Below, piece after piece: positions 1 to 5,932 of a DNA stretch of 7,362 bases. The first letter of the stretch is position 1, and each line of letters starts with the position of its first letter. This stretch comes from Verrucomicrobiales bacterium (lineage in GTDB: Bacteria > Verrucomicrobiota > Verrucomicrobiia > Verrucomicrobiales > DEV007), in contig JAGNMT010000172.1 in assembly GCA_017991025.1 (NCBI GenBank), forward strand, positions 1 to 7,362, written 5' to 3'. Under the pieces are notes generated by a model. It saw nothing but the letters and a program-made list of their open reading frames with translations, searched no databases and was not told the DNA's origin. Position numbers and translations under genes: made by a program.

Positions 1-9
1 CCTGAAGTC

Positions 10-846
10 ATGGCCAGAAAGCCCACCGCCCCAAAAGCCATAAAACACCGTTTGTCTGACTGCATGATCTCCCCCGGCTATCTCTCTCCTTTCTCCCGTC
101 GCCCCGGACTGCGCGATTCTCCGCCCGGAAAAGAATCCGTCAGTATTATCGTTCCCTTTTACAACGAGGAAGAATGCGTCGAATTTGTCCTTCGCGAAAT
201 CGTCGCCTGCCAGCCCGACGCCGAAATCGTCGCCGTGGATGACGGCAGTTCCGATCGGACGTGGGAACTCATGCAGAACGTCGAAGGTGTCAGTCCACTG
301 CGCCTCACGAAAAATCGAGGTCAAAGCGGTGCCCTCTACGCCGGCCTCCATTTTGCTTCCGGGGACATCCTCGTCATGCTCGACGGCGACGGGCAAAATG
401 ATCCTGCCGATATCGCAAAACTGGTCAATCTCGTCCGCAGCGGTCAGTGCGACATTGCAGTCGGACGCCGCGCCACCCGCAAAGACACCTGGAGTCGCCG
501 TGCCGCCTCGCGCATCGCAAACCGGGTCCGGCGATTCTTCCTCCACGACGGTATCAGCGACACAGGATGCTCGCTCAAGGCGATTCACCGGGACCATGTG
601 GATCTCCTTGTTCCCTTTAACGGGTTGCACCGCTTTCTGCCCGCTATCTTTACTCATGCAGGGCTAAAAATGGCGGAGGTCGATGTGAACCATCGCGAAC
701 GCAAGGCAGGCACCTCGAAATACACCAATCTGGACCGGGCCATCCGCGGGGTCTATGACCTCGTCGGTGTCTGCTGGCTCTTGAAACGAAAAGTGATCCT
801 GCCTCCCCTTGAAGCCGGTAAAAAGGCCAACTCGTCTCCTTCGTGA
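10..846 (+). CDS. Family 2 glycosyltransferase, DPM1-like (polyprenyl-phosphate sugar transferase type)
   Basis: A GT-A fold inverting glycosyltransferase, probably moving a sugar from a nucleotide donor to a polyprenyl phosphate or other envelope acceptor at the inner membrane face. The 278 residues show the family motifs in order: SIIVPFYNEEE (45-55), VDDGSSDRT (76-84), KNRGQSGAL (101-109), the metal and nucleotide-binding LDGDGQNDP (124-132), SDTGCSLKAI (183-192) and RKAGTSKY (231-238). The C-terminus ends in a short hydrophobic stretch around VYDLVGVCWLLKR (248-260) and has no clear membrane helices, so it resembles the soluble DPM1 form rather than the GtrB form with two C-terminal helices. 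The start is uncertain: the frame is open to the left edge of the window, ATG occurs at 10 and at 64, neither has a visible Shine-Dalgarno, and the conserved domain begins only near residue 43. A lipoprotein gene follows on the same strand after 67 bases. Family is secure; donor and acceptor are unknown. Confidence 0.9.
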   Translation: MARKPTAPKAIKHRLSDCMISPGYLSPFSRRPGLRDSPPGKESVSIIVPFYNEEECVEFVLREIVACQPDAEIVAVDDGSSDRTWELMQNVEGVSPLRLTKNRGQSGALYAGLHFASGDILVMLDGDGQNDPADIAKLVNLVRSGQCDIAVGRRATRKDTWSRRAASRIANRVRRFFLHDGISDTGCSLKAIHRDHVDLLVPFNGLHRFLPAIFTHAGLKMAEVDVNHRERKAGTSKYTNLDRAIRGVYDLVGVCWLLKRKVILPPLEAGKKANSSPS

Positions 847-913
847 ATCAAACGTTGGACCTCCCTACTCGCTTCTGATACGCTCCCCGAAGATCTATCG
901 CCCGGTTCCACTG

Positions 914-1312
914 ATGAAGAAAATCTCTCAAATCTCCTTACTAGCTCTGGCCCTCACCCCGCTGTTGCTATGCTCCTGCGTCGATCCCACGACAGGACTC
1001 TCCAGTTCGCTTTCGCCGGGAAGTTCCCCGGTGCCGGTAACAACGCCCACACCGGTTGAGGAACACCTGACAAAGCACGATGTCGCCCTGCGATTCCTCA
1101 CCGCCTATATCCGGCTCGACCGGGCCATGGCCCTCCGCTACGCAACTCCCGAAGCCGTCAGCAAGCTCAACTGGAATTTGTCGCATCGCGGAAATATCCC
1201 CTACTACAACGATAACATGTTGCTGCAATTCAACGGCGGATGGGCCCGGGTTTTCTTTCAGGACATGGGCGGCACCTACAAGATCACCGACCTCGAGGTT
1301 CACAGCAACTGA
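914..1312 (+). CDS. Small lipoprotein of unknown function
   Basis: A 132-residue predicted lipoprotein. The N-terminus has Lys2-Lys3, a hydrophobic core (about 8-19) and the lipobox-like LCSC ending at Cys22, so the mature protein would be lipid-anchored at Cys22 (Cys20 is an alternative). Residue +2 is Val, not Asp, which by the E. coli rule would favour the outer membrane. A Ser/Pro/Thr-rich linker (about 23-50) leads to a compact domain (51-132) with an amphipathic helix-like part (HDVALRFLTAYIRLDRAMAL) and a strand-like end (GGWARVFFQDMGGTYKITDL). The pattern recalls NTF2-like or DUF4878-type lipoproteins, but this is a resemblance only. The frame stays open up to an ATG at 809, inside the glycosyltransferase gene; the ATG at 914 is chosen because it places the signal peptide at the N-terminus. 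No strong Shine-Dalgarno is visible. It may be co-transcribed with the glycosyltransferase gene upstream. Confidence 0.8.
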   Translation: MKKISQISLLALALTPLLLCSCVDPTTGLSSSLSPGSSPVPVTTPTPVEEHLTKHDVALRFLTAYIRLDRAMALRYATPEAVSKLNWNLSHRGNIPYYNDNMLLQFNGGWARVFFQDMGGTYKITDLEVHSN

Positions 1313-1314
1313 TC

Positions 1315-1339
1315 AAAAACAACCCGCCCCGCCGTTTTT
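1315..1339. terminator. Possible weak bidirectional terminator between convergent genes
   Basis: AAAAAC (1315-1320) and GTTTTT (1334-1339) are perfect inverted repeats around a 13-base C-rich loop. They lie in the 30-base gap between the lipoprotein stop (1312) and the ROK kinase stop (1343). The run of T on each strand suits a shared terminator, but the stem is only six pairs and nearly all A-T, so it would be weak. Confidence 0.25.
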
Positions 1340-1342
1340 ATC

Positions 1343-2365
1343 TCAGCCGAACATTTCCCTCGCGGAGAATGCTACGCCAAGAGCGGCCGAGGAGTCCCCT
1401 CCACTCGCCCACTCAAAATCCGTCGTCTCCTTGGAAGGATCAATCGGACTTCTCAGGTAGACCGGCCAGGCGCGCTCCTTGAAGCCCTCCATGACCCAGT
1501 TGAGATAGTGATCGCGGAACCCGGTGGTCTCGGCAAGACCGCCACCGATAACGACAAGCCCCGGATCAAAAACACGCACGAGGTCAGCCAGCCCGTAACC
1601 GAGAATCTGTCCCTGCTGGCGAAAAATAGAGATCGCGAGGGCATCCCCCTGTTGAGCGAAGTCACGCAACCGGAACGCCTTTTCCTCGTTCGAGGATCCG
1701 TCGTTCAGCGGATGGGTAGCGTTTTCGGGTTTCGCCAATTCAAGGCCAATCCGCCGGCGAAGCGCGACGAGTGAAACCCAGGCCTCAAGGCAGCCGTGCA
1801 GACCACAACTACATTTCGGCAGTTCCCCGTCATCCTCCCGGTGCGGAACCGAAATGTGACCCACCTCAAGCGCGAGACCGTTCTGCCCCTCGTAAGCCCG
1901 TCCACCGGGAAGAACCAGGCCACCTCCAAGGCCCGTACCCGGAGCAACCAGAAGCAGTCCCCCATGATGCTTCTTCCGCACGGCGTATTCCCCGAGCGCG
2001 GCAGCATTACCGTCATTGGTCATGTAGACGGGAAGTCCGCCTAGACGCGCCGAAAAGAGATCCCTCACATTTGTCCCGACCCAGTCAGCTCCGAGATTCG
2101 CCTGAGCCCAGATGACACCGTCACTGGAAGGAGCGGGAACATCCATACCGATGCCGCGCACCTGATCTCTGACGATCCCGATATTCGCAGTCAATTGATC
2201 GAGGGCCAGTTCGAGTTGCCTGAAAGTCGCCTCAAAGCCATCCTTCACATGGCTGCGAACCTCGACCATATCTCCCGCCAGGTCACCGCCCTCATCGACC
2301 AACACGGTTTTCACCGTCGTTCCTCCAATATCGAGTCCGGCAAAATAGTTCGCGTTTTTAGCCAT
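1343..2365 (-). CDS. ROK-family sugar kinase (glucokinase-like)
   Basis: An ATP-dependent sugar kinase of the ROK family, 340 residues, cytoplasmic. Visible motifs: the N-terminal phosphate loop LDIGGTTVKT (11-20); the NDGNAAALGE segment (117-126) whose Asp118 is the expected catalytic base; the glycine-rich GTGLGGGLV (143-151); EVGH (167-170); the ROK zinc site CSCGLHGCLE (185-194), with His170, Cys185, Cys187 and Cys192 as ligands; and a second nucleotide-binding segment VVIGGGL (271-277). There is no N-terminal winged helix, so it should be a kinase rather than a NagC/XylR-type repressor. The sugar cannot be read from the sequence; glucose or another hexose is likely. One oddity is VPAP (76-79), where many relatives have VPGP. 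The ATG at 2365 is supported by a GGAGG eight bases upstream. The gene is divergent from the secreted oxidoreductase, which may link it to use of a released sugar (inference). Confidence 0.93.
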   Translation of the reverse strand: MAKNANYFAGLDIGGTTVKTVLVDEGGDLAGDMVEVRSHVKDGFEATFRQLELALDQLTANIGIVRDQVRGIGMDVPAPSSDGVIWAQANLGADWVGTNVRDLFSARLGGLPVYMTNDGNAAALGEYAVRKKHHGGLLLVAPGTGLGGGLVLPGGRAYEGQNGLALEVGHISVPHREDDGELPKCSCGLHGCLEAWVSLVALRRRIGLELAKPENATHPLNDGSSNEEKAFRLRDFAQQGDALAISIFRQQGQILGYGLADLVRVFDPGLVVIGGGLAETTGFRDHYLNWVMEGFKERAWPVYLRSPIDPSKETTDFEWASGGDSSAALGVAFSAREMFG

Positions 2366-2373
2366 AAAAATAT

Positions 2374-2378
2374 CCTCC
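2374..2378 (-). promoter_or_regulatory. Shine-Dalgarno of the ROK kinase
   Basis: On the minus strand GGAGG lies eight bases before the ATG at 2365. It is the clearest ribosome binding site in the window and fixes the kinase start; the other genes here show weak or no Shine-Dalgarno. Confidence 0.75.
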
Positions 2379-2394
2379 GCAGAAAATCGGGCAA

Positions 2395-2423
2395 TGGATA
2401 AACGCGGGGTGGCTAAGCGTCAA
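2395..2423 (-). promoter_or_regulatory. Candidate sigma70-type promoter of the ROK kinase
   Basis: On the minus strand TTGACG (2423-2418, five of six bases of the -35 consensus) is followed after exactly 17 bases by TATCCA (2400-2395, three of six bases of the -10 consensus). Transcription would start about 20-25 bases before the GGAGG ribosome binding site, giving a short leader. The good -35 and the spacing support the call; the poor -10 limits it. Confidence 0.4.
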
Positions 2424-2522
2424 CGGGCAAGTTCCAACCGGCGAAAATCTCAATGAAGTGGTCCACTCAGGGACAGGGCGGATGCCACTCACGCGCAGGT
2501 TGGACAGGATTTCTTCCGGCGT

Positions 2523-2548
2523 ATCCACGCGGAAACTCCGCAGTGGAT
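2523..2548. repeat. Inverted repeat upstream of the oxidoreductase (operator or hairpin)
   Basis: ATCCACGCGGA (2523-2533) and TCCGC-A-GTGGAT (2537-2548) are complementary over 11 pairs with one unpaired A and a three-base AAC centre. It ends 30 bases before the oxidoreductase ATG and is followed by TTTT (2548-2551). It could be an operator overlapping the promoter, a leader hairpin, or a weak terminator-like element that dampens read-through. A poor promoter-like pair (TGGACA at 2501, TATCCA at 2522, 15-base spacing) runs into its left arm. Confidence 0.5.
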
Positions 2549-2578
2549 TTTCTGGTCCAATACTGACAGAGTAGAGCA

Positions 2579-4882
2579 ATGAAAATAGAAGCAGCACTCC
2601 TCGCGCTGGCCCTCCCCCTCGTCGGCCACGCCGATCAGATTCTCGTTGAGGCGGAATCGTTTACCCAGCCGGGAGGCTGGCAGCTCGACACCCAGTTTAT
2701 CGGGACGATGGGTTCACCTTACCTTATCGCCCACGGGCTCGGCAAGCCGGTCGCCGATGCCACGACCGAAGTGACTTTCCCCAAAGCCGGCGACTACCGC
2801 CTCTGGGTCAGAACCAAAAACTGGGTGGAAAAGTTCGCCGGTGAAGTCGACGCCACCGCCGCCCCGGGGCGCTTTCAAGTAAAACTGGGCGAGACTGCGG
2901 TTGCGCACGAATTCGGGAAAACGGGAGCGACCTGGCAGTGGGAGGACGGCGGCACGATCTCCATCACCGATCTGAAGACCACCCTCGCGCTCACCGATCT
3001 CACCGGATTCAACGGACGCTGCGATGCCCTCCTCTTCTCAAGTGATCCCGCTTTTGTTCCCGACAACTCCAGCGAAGTCCTCCCCGCCTGGCGGCGAAAG
3101 ATGCTCGGGATCGCTGAAGCTGCAACGACTGAGGGCCCCTTTGACATCGTCTTTGTCGGCGGCGGCTATTCCGGTGCCTGCGGCGCGATCTCCGCGGCCC
3201 GCATGGGACTGAAGGTCGCCCTGATTCAGGATCGTTCGGTCCTCGGCGGCAACGGGTCGTCCGAGGTCCGCGTCTGGGCAATGGGGAACACCCCTCCCGG
3301 CCTCTATCCTGTGGGTGACATTGTGAGGGAGTTCGAAGACAATGCCAAAGCCTCCCCGGGCACCTACGAAGAATACGAAGACGGGAAAAAGCAAGACATC
3401 GTCGCTGCGGAAAAGAACCTCACGCTTTTCCTCAACCATCACGCGTTCAAAGTCGAGATGGCGAGCAAGACGAAGATCGAGGCCGTCCAGGCCTTCGACA
3501 CCCGCACCGGAGCGATTCGCCGGTTTACCGGAAGAACCTTCTGCGACACGACCGGCCACGGCACCATCGGCAAAATGGCCGGGGCCGATCACGAGATGGC
3601 GGAAAAGGGCCGCATGGGCATGTCGAACATGTGGTCCTGGGAGAATACAGATTCACCGCAATCCTTTCCCGCGACCCCCTGGGCACTGCCGCTTGAGGAG
3701 GGCGACTTCCCCTACCCGAAAAAGTTTCACGCCGAGTGGTTCTGGGAGAGCGGTTTTGACAAACACCCCCTCCTCGATCTCGAGGAGATTCGCGACTGGA
3801 ATCTGCTCGCCGGATTCGGAGCATGGAATGCGATCAAGAATAAGGGTGCCTATGACCGTTACGATCCTGACATGCTCTCGCACAAAAACGCCCGTCTCAA
3901 CTGGATGGCCTACGTCGGGGGCACCAGGGAAACCCTGCAATTGCTGGGTGATGTCGTGCTCACCGAAGAGGACATCGTCTCGAAAAAGCCCTTCGAAGAC
4001 GGCTGTGTCCTCACGACCTGGTCGGTCGATTTGCATTACCCGAACGAGCAATATGAGAAGAAGTTTGAAGAGAACCCCTTCATCTCTGTAGCCGTCCACG
4101 GCAAAGGGGTGGATCGCAAGAAGGGTTACCCCGTTCCCTATCGCTGCTTTTACTCACGAAACATCGAGAATCTCTTTATGGCCGGACGCAACATCAGCGT
4201 CACTCACGAAGCCCTTGGAACCGTGCGCGTCATGAAGACCTGCGGCATGATGGGAGTCGTCGTCGGCAAAGCCGCCGCGATCTGTGCCAAACACAATGTG
4301 AGCCCGCGTGACGTCTATTACCAGCACCTCGATGAGTTGATCGCTCTACTCCAGATTCCCGGAAACCAGCGCCGCGCCACCATCGCGGATGCTTTCGCGG
4401 TTGACCCCGCCCTCCCCGTCTTTGCGGAAGAAATCGGCGACAGTATCTTAAAGAGCCAGCTCGAAGGCATCGTTATTGACGATGACCAGGCCAAACTCGT
4501 CGGCGAATGGACTCATGGTGAAGGTCTAAAGAACTATGTGGAGAATGGCTACCGCTACACCTCGCCGGCAAAAGCAGGAGCGGCAGAGATCGCCTCGGCG
4601 ACCTTCGAGTTCAGCGTCCCTGCGGACGGAGAATATGAAGTCCGCATTTCTCATCAGGCTCACGAAAACCGCTCTTCAAAAACCCCGGTGACCGTCCGGT
4701 CGGCGGACGGCGAAAAGACCATTGCCGTGAACCAGAAAATCGCCCCCCCTCTCGACAAGGGATTCTACGGGCTCGGCGTCTTCCGTTTCGAATCCGGCAA
4801 ACCCGGAGCCGTCGTCGTCACCAACCAAGGCGTCGACGGAAACGCCCACATTGATGCAGTCCAGGTGATCAAGCAGAAGTGA
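2579..4882 (+). CDS. Secreted FAD-dependent oxidoreductase with flanking carbohydrate-binding-like beta domains
   Basis: A 767-residue exported flavoprotein of the FAD_oxidored type. Residues 1-18 form a Sec-type signal peptide (MKIEAALLALALPLVGHA, cut before Asp19). Residues 20-155 are a beta-rich module (ILVEAESF, GDYRLWVRTKNW, LTGFNGRCDALLF) resembling golvesin/CBM35-like domains. The catalytic core starts near 187: FDIVFVGGGYSGACGA (188-203) is the dinucleotide-binding loop, then LIQDRSVLGGNGSSEVR (215-231), CDTTGHGTIGKMAGAD (322-337) and the C-terminal FAD motif NLFMAGRNISVTHEALG (531-547). Residues about 638-765 form a second golvesin/xanthan-lyase-CBD-like module (GEYEVRISHQAHENRSS at 684-700). 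The substrate is unknown; the binding-like modules suggest a polysaccharide or glycoside (inference). The ATG at 2579 is chosen because the signal peptide begins there; its Shine-Dalgarno is weak. It lies divergent to a sugar kinase and upstream of a PAS-AraC regulator, a context consistent with carbohydrate use. Family is firm; reaction is open. Confidence 0.9.
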   Translation: MKIEAALLALALPLVGHADQILVEAESFTQPGGWQLDTQFIGTMGSPYLIAHGLGKPVADATTEVTFPKAGDYRLWVRTKNWVEKFAGEVDATAAPGRFQVKLGETAVAHEFGKTGATWQWEDGGTISITDLKTTLALTDLTGFNGRCDALLFSSDPAFVPDNSSEVLPAWRRKMLGIAEAATTEGPFDIVFVGGGYSGACGAISAARMGLKVALIQDRSVLGGNGSSEVRVWAMGNTPPGLYPVGDIVREFEDNAKASPGTYEEYEDGKKQDIVAAEKNLTLFLNHHAFKVEMASKTKIEAVQAFDTRTGAIRRFTGRTFCDTTGHGTIGKMAGADHEMAEKGRMGMSNMWSWENTDSPQSFPATPWALPLEEGDFPYPKKFHAEWFWESGFDKHPLLDLEEIRDWNLLAGFGAWNAIKNKGAYDRYDPDMLSHKNARLNWMAYVGGTRETLQLLGDVVLTEEDIVSKKPFEDGCVLTTWSVDLHYPNEQYEKKFEENPFISVAVHGKGVDRKKGYPVPYRCFYSRNIENLFMAGRNISVTHEALGTVRVMKTCGMMGVVVGKAAAICAKHNVSPRDVYYQHLDELIALLQIPGNQRRATIADAFAVDPALPVFAEEIGDSILKSQLEGIVIDDDQAKLVGEWTHGEGLKNYVENGYRYTSPAKAGAAEIASATFEFSVPADGEYEVRISHQAHENRSSKTPVTVRSADGEKTIAVNQKIAPPLDKGFYGLGVFRFESGKPGAVVVTNQGVDGNAHIDAVQVIKQK

Positions 4883-4905
4883 GCCCTGTATATATGGCCG
4901 AATAG

Positions 4906-4983
4906 GCTGGAGTGACGGCTTCAGCCGTTTCCTGAGTCTATCGACGAATCCTCGCCCCCAGGGGCTGAAGCCCACACTCCAGC
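4906..4983. repeat. REPIN-like element: two inverted REP-type palindromes
   Basis: The left unit is GCTGGAGTG (4906-4914) followed by the palindrome ACGGCTTCAGCCGT (4915-4928). The right unit is the palindrome GGGCTGAAGCCC (4962-4973) followed by CACTCCAGC (4975-4983). The outer nine bases are perfectly complementary, and the complement of the right unit also shares GGCTTCAGCC with the left. A unique 33-base spacer (4929-4961) separates them. Two related imperfect palindromes in inverted orientation outside a gene define a REPIN, normally mobilised in trans by a RAYT (Y1 transposase-related) enzyme, which is not in this window. It begins 23 bases after the oxidoreductase stop and could also end or protect that transcript. 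Confidence 0.75.
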
Positions 4984-5125
4984 AGGAGATGCGAGTGCGT
5001 TCGAGCATGAAAAAGAGGGCACGGAATTAGCCAACGTTCCCCTTTTGGATTCGAGACGTGAGAAAGTCGCCCCACCCCCTGTCAGCCCGCAACTCCGTAT
5101 CAGGAATCCGTTTGTGGTGTTTCGG

Positions 5126-5156
5126 CCATGGGGTACCGTCGAAAACGGTTCCATGG
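5126..5156 (+). promoter_or_regulatory. Inverted repeat covering the AraC regulator start codon
   Basis: CCATGG (5126-5131) recurs at 5151-5156. Between them ACCGT (5135-5139) and ACGGT (5145-5149) are complementary around CGAAA. Together the arms form a hairpin of about 11-12 pairs with a small bulge on the left arm. It includes the proposed ATG at 5153. In RNA it could hide the start codon; in DNA it could be an autoregulatory operator. Its role is inferred. Confidence 0.35.
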
Positions 5157-5896
5157 CGACACGCAGCGACACCCTCAAGTCGGAGTTCCTTTCGCAACTC
5201 TCACCAGCCACTCACTTCGAAGTGCTCTTCGATTATCTCCCCGGTGTTTCCTTTTTCGCCAAGAACCGCGCTTTCCAGATTGTCTCGGCCAACCGCGCTT
5301 TCTGGGAGCGGCTCAATTGTGCATCGGAAGCGGAACTGATCGGTAAAAATGACTTCGAGCTCTTTCCCGCGCAACTCGCGCGGAAATTCCGGGAGGACGA
5401 CGAGCACGTCATCGCGACACGAAAACCGAAGCTGAAGATCGTCGAACTCTTCTTCAACCGGCAGGGATTGCCCGACTGGTACTTCACGAATAAATTTCCC
5501 GTCTTCGGTCGGGACGGTTCGGTCATCGGTGTCATGGGCACCGTGCAGAGTTACTCCGGCGGACGCTCGGCGCTGACCCCGCATCTCCAACTGGACCGGG
5601 CCGTCAGCTACATTCGCGATCATTTCCACGAAACTGTCAATCTGACCGATCTCGCGAAACGCACCGGCATGTCAGTGCGGCAGTTCAACCGTCGCTTTCG
5701 CGAAGTCTTCGGCACCAACCCGCGCACCTTCCTCATCAAGACCCGCATCCAGGCCGCCTGCGAAGTACTGCGCGCGAGTGACAAACCCATCGCCGAGATC
5801 GCGCTGGATTTCGGCTTCTGCGATCAAAGCGCGTTTACCCAGCACTTCCGGAAACACATGGGCATCACCCCGGCGACCTACCGGAAGCGGAGTTGA
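5153..5896 (+). CDS. AraC-family transcriptional regulator with N-terminal PAS sensor domain
   Basis: A 247-residue cytoplasmic DNA-binding regulator. Residues about 22-133 form a PAS domain (FDYLPGVSFFAKNRAFQIVS, later PDWYFTNKFPVFGRDGSVIG), which would sense a small ligand or cofactor. Residues about 147-246 are an AraC/XylS domain with two helix-turn-helix units, the first around LTDLAKRTGMSVRQFNRRF (164-182), the second around IAEIALDFGFCDQSAFTQHF (213-232), ending with the typical GITPATYRKR. The PAS-AraC pairing at this short length is common in Verrucomicrobiota. The ATG at 5153 fits the usual N-terminus of such proteins. A longer form from GTG at 5114 (AGGA eight bases before it) is possible, and the frame is open back to a TTG at 5045. 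It lies 270 bases after the oxidoreductase on the same strand and might control it (inference). It converges with the GT4 gene; no terminator is evident in the 36 bases between them. Confidence 0.9.
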   Translation: MATRSDTLKSEFLSQLSPATHFEVLFDYLPGVSFFAKNRAFQIVSANRAFWERLNCASEAELIGKNDFELFPAQLARKFREDDEHVIATRKPKLKIVELFFNRQGLPDWYFTNKFPVFGRDGSVIGVMGTVQSYSGGRSALTPHLQLDRAVSYIRDHFHETVNLTDLAKRTGMSVRQFNRRFREVFGTNPRTFLIKTRIQAACEVLRASDKPIAEIALDFGFCDQSAFTQHFRKHMGITPATYRKRS

Positions 5897-5932
5897 GGAA
5901 CGTAAGAGGCTTAAGAGAGTAAACTTCAGTAG

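Larger units (their letters stand above)
2358..2528 (-). pseudogene. Possible small ORF or decayed coding remnant upstream of the ROK kinase
   Basis: On the minus strand a frame can start at GTG (2528), preceded by GGAG seven bases upstream, and run 56 codons to TAA at 2360-2358, overlapping the kinase start. Its first part (DTPEEILSNLRVSGIRPVPE) has the look and codon choice of real protein, and the same frame is also protein-like just upstream (ENPLRSFRV). The second half does not look like protein and contains the candidate kinase promoter. It may be the eroded end of a lost gene, a small protein, or chance. I do not recognise a family. Confidence 0.2.

Noticed and set aside
855..881. Promoter-like TTGGAC and TGATAC before the lipoprotein gene
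   Set aside because: Spacing is 15 bases and both boxes match the consensus poorly; read-through from the glycosyltransferase gene is an equally good explanation.
968..1303. 111-codon open frame on the - strand antisense to the lipoprotein
   Set aside because: The + strand has a convincing signal peptide and lipobox; the antisense frame has no family resemblance or start signal.
2358..2597. 79-codon version of the minus-strand frame starting from ATG 2597
   Set aside because: Its start lies inside the oxidoreductase signal peptide sequence and has no ribosome binding site; only the shorter internal part is protein-like, reported separately as a possible remnant.
3038..3592. 184-codon open frame on the - strand antisense to the oxidoreductase
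   Set aside because: It lies opposite the FAD-binding core and has no domain-like features; open antisense frames are common at this GC content.
3342..4091. 249-codon open frame on the + strand inside the oxidoreductase gene
   Set aside because: It is an offset frame within a gene with clear FAD motifs; the translation is rich in Arg, Pro, Ser and Thr and shows no domain, as expected of a GC-rich shadow.
5897..5932. Terminator between the convergent AraC and GT4 genes
   Set aside because: The 36 bases contain only a CTTAAG palindrome and short AAGAG repeats; no stable stem followed by a T run is present on either strand.
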